Shown piece by piece: positions 59,292-64,000 of a stretch of 64,000 nt of DNA. The notes under the pieces were generated by a model, which saw only the letters and a program-made list of their open reading frames with translations, was not told the origin of the DNA and made no database searches. The stretch is from positions 47,765,415 to 47,829,414 of the forward strand of contig OX326961.1 in the NCBI GenBank assembly GCA_946800325.1, in the 5' to 3' direction. A program made the translations under genes and the position numbers. The DNA comes from Luzula sylvatica (Eukaryota; Streptophyta; Magnoliopsida; Poales; Juncaceae). Position 1 is the stretch's first letter. Each line of letters starts with the position of its first letter.

Positions 59292-62200
59292 AAAATACTA
59301 GCCGTCTCTTTGTGTAAGTGACAAACTTGTATACGACCATGGCCTCAATCGGTAATAAGAACCAAATTACATACCCCGAAAAATTAGATGGAAATAATTG
59401 GAATCTTTGGAAGAGAAGCATGCTAAATGTATTTACTATCCAAAGATTGAGATCGGTGGTGGAAAAAGGTTTCGAGGTTTTCACGGTAAGTACCTCTGAA
59501 ACCAACCCCACACGAAAAATATGACACGGCACCGATCTCGATGTGACCGCCGACACATATGCCCAAAACCTTATTCTCACAAATATTGTCGGGTCACTTT
59601 CCATACTTGTGGATGGATGTACCACATCTCATTCAATGTGGCAAGCGTTCCTAGATCGATTTGAAGAAAATGATAGAATGAAGAGAACCAAATTAATGGG
59701 ACTCGAACAATCATTTGATCGTTCCGAATGATCGAGAATGAATCCATAGATGATATGTACTCACGAATGGCGCATATCAAAAACGGATTCATCGCTCTAG
59801 GAGAGACACTAACGGATTCTCAAGTTGTAGGTAAGCTAATTCGAGCTATGCCATCAAATTGGGAAACTCTCCTCGTCGCCTCGGAAACCATGATGGCTAC
59901 CCAAGACATCACTCCGGAAATTCTCGTAAGTTATCTCCGGAATTTCGAGGCACGCATGAACCAACGAAGCAACAATATGGCGAGCACATCATATCCCGAG
60001 CATCAAGCCAACCTCGTTATCGACACAAACTAAAACGAAAACGAGATGTCGTTGTTGGTAAGGAAACACGAGGATTTAAGGGACCAAGAACACAAATTCA
60101 ATGATGACCGAAAGTGCCAACGCTTGAAACCGTTGTGTTTCGAGTGCAAGAAAATTGGTCACACAACCGACGCGTGTTGGACGATACACCCCAAACACGT
60201 ACCTTGGAACAAACGCGAAGACAATCCAAAAGGTAGGGAAAGAACGGATTCGAGACTCGAACGAAAATACGAGGATAAATCCCTAACCGACAAAGGCAAA
60301 AAAAGATAAGAGATTTAGGTAAAACGAAGGATTTAATTGTTGATTCGGATCCATAGGGAGATTCGGAGTGCTCAAGCACATCCTCCGACTCGGAGTGCAA
60401 CCTCGAGCACAAAATCACCAATGTGACATTTATGGCGGAAATCGACTCTCCAAATAACGATGTGGTGGAACGAGTCATTCAAGACTTAATTCTTCAATGA
60501 GCTTGACAATCGGAACCGCAAGAAATTCAAATTCGAGTGTCGCATCTCCTCAAGTTGCTCCACCAACTTCCAACATCGATGCTTCGCATGACTCCGATCA
60601 TGAGGTACAACTAAACTCTAAATTTAAACCAATTTCGATGGAGGAAGATTCTAGCTCATCCGATGAATCGGAAATTGAGCTAGAATTTGACTCTCATGAG
60701 AGTTTAATGCGAGAAGTCAATCGACTTCGACAAAGCGAAATTGAAAAAGAGAGCACGATACTAACTCTCAAGACTAAGGTATCCTCTCTTGAATTATCGG
60801 TAAAGTCGCACAAAGCATAATTAACCAAATTTAACGGATTTTCAAAATGCGAGTGTCAAGCCCTAAAAAGCGAAACCTCATCTCTAATAGTCGAAATTCA
60901 AAATTTGAGATTTGTGAATGAGTCCTTGAAGAGCGCATGTGTATCACTTACACCTAGCACTCCTTCATTGGACAAAGTCTTGGAGGGACAAAATCCCAAT
61001 GATAAGATGGGTCTAGGATTTAAGAAGACTAACGGTCATAAACCCGTGTCTTCAAAATCTCATGATCAAAAAGGAAAACGGGAGTCCAATACTAATACGA
61101 ATCGCGGAAATGCTTTTATGTACCGCGACTCCAATAAGGGTAAAAGTGCTAAAATTAACCAACCTAAAAATGTTAGAAACTATAATAGGGTTAATCATTA
61201 TTCACCTCACCCGTCTTATAGAGATAATCATACGGGACGAACCGGATGTTTGTACAAACGGGGATCAAATGATTACTTCTATAAGGTGAGTTCACCACAT
61301 ATCGCTAATAACCAACAACGTACTCCCAAACATTTCACAAGCACACAACGATTTAACAAACACTACAACATTTCAGGGTATCAACGACGGTCATAACCGT
61401 CGCTAAAAGTTTCAAAAACCGTCGCTAAAACCTTTACCGACGGCCAACCGTCGCTAAAAAATCGTCGCTGAAAGGGACGTCGCTGATGGCACTTTCACCG
61501 ACGGCCCGTCGCTAATTCTACTTTCACCGACGGCCCGTCACCGAAGACATCTCCGACGGCCCAACGGTAAAGTTATTTCCGACGGCCCAACGCTAATTGT
61601 ATTATTTAAATCATATATTTCATACGTTAAGTTATTTCCGACGGCCCGTCGGTAATAAGTATATTAATTAAATAATATATTAATTAATTTATTCAGTTAT
61701 TATGTAATTATTAATTAACAAGGTACATTAATCATTATTAATATTTAACAAATCAATTAATAATTAACATATCAACTGAATTAATTTACAAATAAACATA
61801 AACATATAAACACATAATCGGAGAGTACCGGTATTCCACAAATAAACATAAACACATAATCTCACAATAAACACATAATCACAATAAACACATTATCTCA
61901 CAAATATACAAATTCAACGCCGTTAATCGGAGAGTACCGGTATTCCAACAAGTAATCCAAGCCGTCCCATTTACTATCCAAATTGTACCACTAATCGGAC
62001 CCGTACCAGTCCATATTAGCCTTCAATTCATCTCCTGCACAGAAACCATCTCAATCCACCAATTCCGGCCCCGGCTCCACTACAATCTCCTGCTCCAGCT
62101 CCGGCATGACATATACGCAACGATACAACTCAAACCATCAAAACTGCACAGAAAATTAATTAAATATATTAGTTAATTTCAGGGGCATAAATCTAATTAT

Positions 62201-62393
62201 ATAAAAAAGAATTAAGAATTAACAAGAATTAAGAACAATTCAAGCCGTGCCAGTAAGAATCGTCCCTGTCCCTGCTCCAGAACATCCCATCGAATCTTCG
62301 TCTTCAATCCAAGTTCCAAAGATCTAAACCCTAGTAGCAGCAATCGCACCGGTACCAGCAATCGTCTTCAATCGTACTAAATAAAATCTTAAT

Positions 62394-62490
62394 CCCGATG
62401 GTGGCGTCGACGTCTCCTGAAATCCTCTAACATTGAAACACACAAATCCTCATCCCTCTTGCTCTTCATATCTTCCTCCAGCTTGCGATT
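62394..62490 (-). pseudogene. Possible last exon of a TNP-like or captured gene inside the CACTA element
   Basis: On the minus strand, after an AG acceptor-like site, about 34 codons are open: a charged KNRKLEEDMKSKRDED segment, then an Arg/His-rich end before a stop. Such Lys/Glu-rich helices occur at the C-terminus of CACTA-encoded proteins, but the match is too short to be sure. Confidence 0.3.
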
Positions 62491-63117
62491 TTTCTACACA
62501 TAAATTCAAAATATTTCAAATAAAATATAAAATGAATATACATGAATTCAAAATTACATAAAAGGTTTAAAACAGAATTAAATCATAATTGCATACACTT
62601 AAAAAAAACAGTTTAAAATATTTCAAATATACATGAATTCAAAATATAAAACAGTTTAAAATATTTCAAACAAAATATAATATTTCTAAATTAAATAAGT
62701 AACCTACACATAAATAATTATATAACAAACAGAATTAATACATAAATTAAAACAAAATTACATAAACTTAAAAAAAAAAACAGTTTAAAAAAGAATTAAA
62801 AAAGAATTACATACACTTAAAAAAAATAGTTTAAAAAAAAGAATTGAACAACAGAAATTAAATAATTCTATACTAGAAAAACTTAGTTTAAAAAAAAAGA
62901 AATTAACACAAACAAAAATAACCTAAAAAACAAAATAATTTTTATTTGCACTAAAAAAGAACAGGATGTAAAATAACAGAGAAAGAACATGATTTAAAAA
63001 AATTAACTCGATTTTTTTAAAAGGAACAGGATTTAAAAACCCTAAGAGTACTTAAAATTCTAAAAAATTTAGAAACCCTAAAGCTCGAAATAATAAAACA
63101 ATGAGATAAAATTATAT

Positions 63118-63300
63118 ACGTCGGAGGGGAAGAGGGGAGTCGGAGGCGAAGAGGGGCGTCGGAGCGAAGAGGGGAGGGGCTGTGAAGAGGGGAAGAGGGG
63201 CGTCGTTGGCGAAGAGGGGCATCGGAGCTAAGAGGGGCGTCAGAGCGAAGAGGGGAAGAGGGGCGTCGGAGGCGAAGAGGAGAAGAGGCGAATTTAGGTT
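63118..63300. repeat. GC-rich minisatellite inside the CACTA element
   Basis: Imperfect tandem copies of GAAGAGGGGCGTCGGAG, about nine times. On the minus strand this gives a Pro/Ser/Arg-rich frame. It probably lies in the leader of the element's original minus-strand transcript. Confidence 0.8.
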
Positions 63301-64000
63301 TAGGGTTAAGAGAGAGTGGAGGAGGCCAGCGGGGTATATAAGAAGGTGTATACAACATCACCGACGGGCCGTCGGAAGGGTATTAGCGACGGCCCTATTA
63401 GCGACGGGCCGTAGGAGAAGAGCATTAGCGACGGTTTCGCGTAACGACGGGCCGACGGAGAATTTTTGAAAATTTGACGGTTTTTTTGAAAATGTAGCGT
63501 AACCTTTCTGCGACGGGGATTCTTTCACCGACGGGCCGTATGAAGGGTATTAGCGACGGGGCTAGCATCACTGACGGGCCGTTGCAGACTATTAGCGACG
63601 GTTTCGAAGTTTAGCGACGGCCGACGGAAAAATTTGAACATCACCGATGGGCCGTCGCTAATAAAACCGTCGGTAATGCTCTTCTGCGACGGGCCGTCGC
63701 AGAAAGGTTGTTTTATTTGCGACGGGCCGTCGCTGATGGCACACCCCCGTCGCTAATACTCCCATCTGTTGTAGTGAAATCAAATAATAATTGTGCTAAG
63801 TCGACAAAGCCGATAACTCAACCGAAAGATTACTCGAACCACTTCCAATCTAACTTTGTCAAGAGTTCGGAAAACACAAATAAACCGACTCGCGTATTTT
63901 GCAACTATTGTTGCAATATGGGGCATATCTCAACGGGTTGTCCACTTCGAAGACCGCAACCAAATTCCAATTGGTTGTGGCTTCGAAAAGATCGAAACAT

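Larger units (their letters stand above)
61361..63776. mobile_element. Nonautonomous CACTA (En/Spm) transposon, 2416 bp, TSD AAA
   Basis: It starts CACTACAACA and ends TGTTGTAGTG, an exact 10-bp inverted repeat. AAA lies on both sides (61358-61360, 63777-63779), the 3-bp duplication typical of CACTA. Subterminal repeats of the word CCGTCGCTAA/TTAGCGACGG crowd 61380-61650 and 63355-63770. No En/Spm transposase is seen. The gag frame it interrupts is undisturbed in phase. Confidence 0.93.
57904..64000 (+). mobile_element. Second Copia-type LTR retrotransposon, plus strand, cut by the window edge
   Basis: 5' LTR, primer binding site and a decayed gag are present; pol, if any, and the 3' LTR lie beyond 64000. 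It inserted into the LINE; the 5 bases before it are ATTTT. LTR ends and gag show it is a sister family of the element at 39263-47246. A CACTA transposon interrupts its gag. Confidence 0.88.
59339..64000 (+). pseudogene. Decayed Copia-type gag split by a CACTA transposon
   Basis: The start ATG at 59339 opens a frame with KLDGNNWNLWKRSML. It is broken by a TGA at 59522, a frame shift near 59728, stops at 60031 and 60307, a further shift before 60497, and a stop at 60818. A CCHC knuckle lies at about 60136-60180 (CFECKKIGHTTDAC). The C-terminal part runs 60905-61360, then resumes after the CACTA element at 63777 in the same frame, with a second CCHC at about 63900 (CNYCCNMGHISTGC). It aligns throughout with gag of the minus-strand element. 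Nonfunctional as read. Confidence 0.85.

Noticed and set aside
59339..64000. Functional Copia polyprotein in the plus-strand element
   Set aside because: Gag has several stops and frame shifts, and pol is not in the window.
1..64000. tRNA, rRNA or snRNA genes
   Set aside because: Only tRNA-derived SINE heads were seen; none folds into a full cloverleaf by eye.

Overview
The window is nuclear DNA from a flowering plant, almost certainly a eudicot. The evidence is spliced genes with GT..AG introns in a very AT-rich background, plant-specific proteins (a class VII receptor-like cytoplasmic kinase, an EID1-like F-box protein), and plant families of Copia LTR retrotransposons, LINEs, CACTA, hAT, Helitron and MITE elements. 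The species cannot be named from the sequence. Only about a tenth is host coding sequence. The rest is transposable elements, their remnants and low-complexity AT-rich DNA.

Layout. 0-7.8 kb: intergenic, with a minus-strand SINE, a CpG-rich island, a second SINE split by a hAT MITE, and two nested hAT elements. 7.86-10.63 kb (minus): a five-exon PBL-type kinase of 393 aa with a hAT element in its second intron. 11.3-23.1 kb: repeat desert with a hAT element, Helitrons in opposite orientation forming a 3.3-kb inverted repeat, two AT-rich MITE-like elements with long AAT arrays, and a GT/poly-G tract. 25.9-27.4 kb (plus): soluble inorganic pyrophosphatase, seven coding exons plus a 5'UTR intron. 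29.5-31.6 kb (plus): CUE-domain coiled-coil protein, seven exons. A diverged direct repeat flanks these two genes at 24.5-25.2 and 32.3-33.35 kb. 34-39 kb: intergenic, with a local duplication, a promoter-like orphan segment and a second nested hAT pair. 39.26-47.25 kb (minus): a complete, young LTR retrotransposon that has gag and a second captured ORF but no pol. 49.4-51.5 kb (plus): EDL3-like F-box gene with a MULE-type MITE carrying two ABRE/G-box sites upstream. 51.6-56.5 kb: an interrupted duplication of the DNA 3' of that gene, hit by a short LINE insertion. 56.5-64 kb: a LINE, broken by a second LTR retrotransposon, whose gag is in turn broken by a CACTA element; the LTR element runs off the right edge.

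The most unusual feature is shared by the two LTR retrotransposons. They are sister families with alignable LTR termini and gag. Both carry arrays of paired 14-18 bp perfect or near-perfect palindromes in the LTR, but the palindrome core is TTCGAA in one family and TCATGA in the other. The same array recurs inside the first element. The host genes are functionally unrelated neighbours, not an operon-like system. Two of them (the kinase and the F-box gene) belong to signalling families; in Arabidopsis the F-box relative EDL3 is tied to abscisic acid responses.
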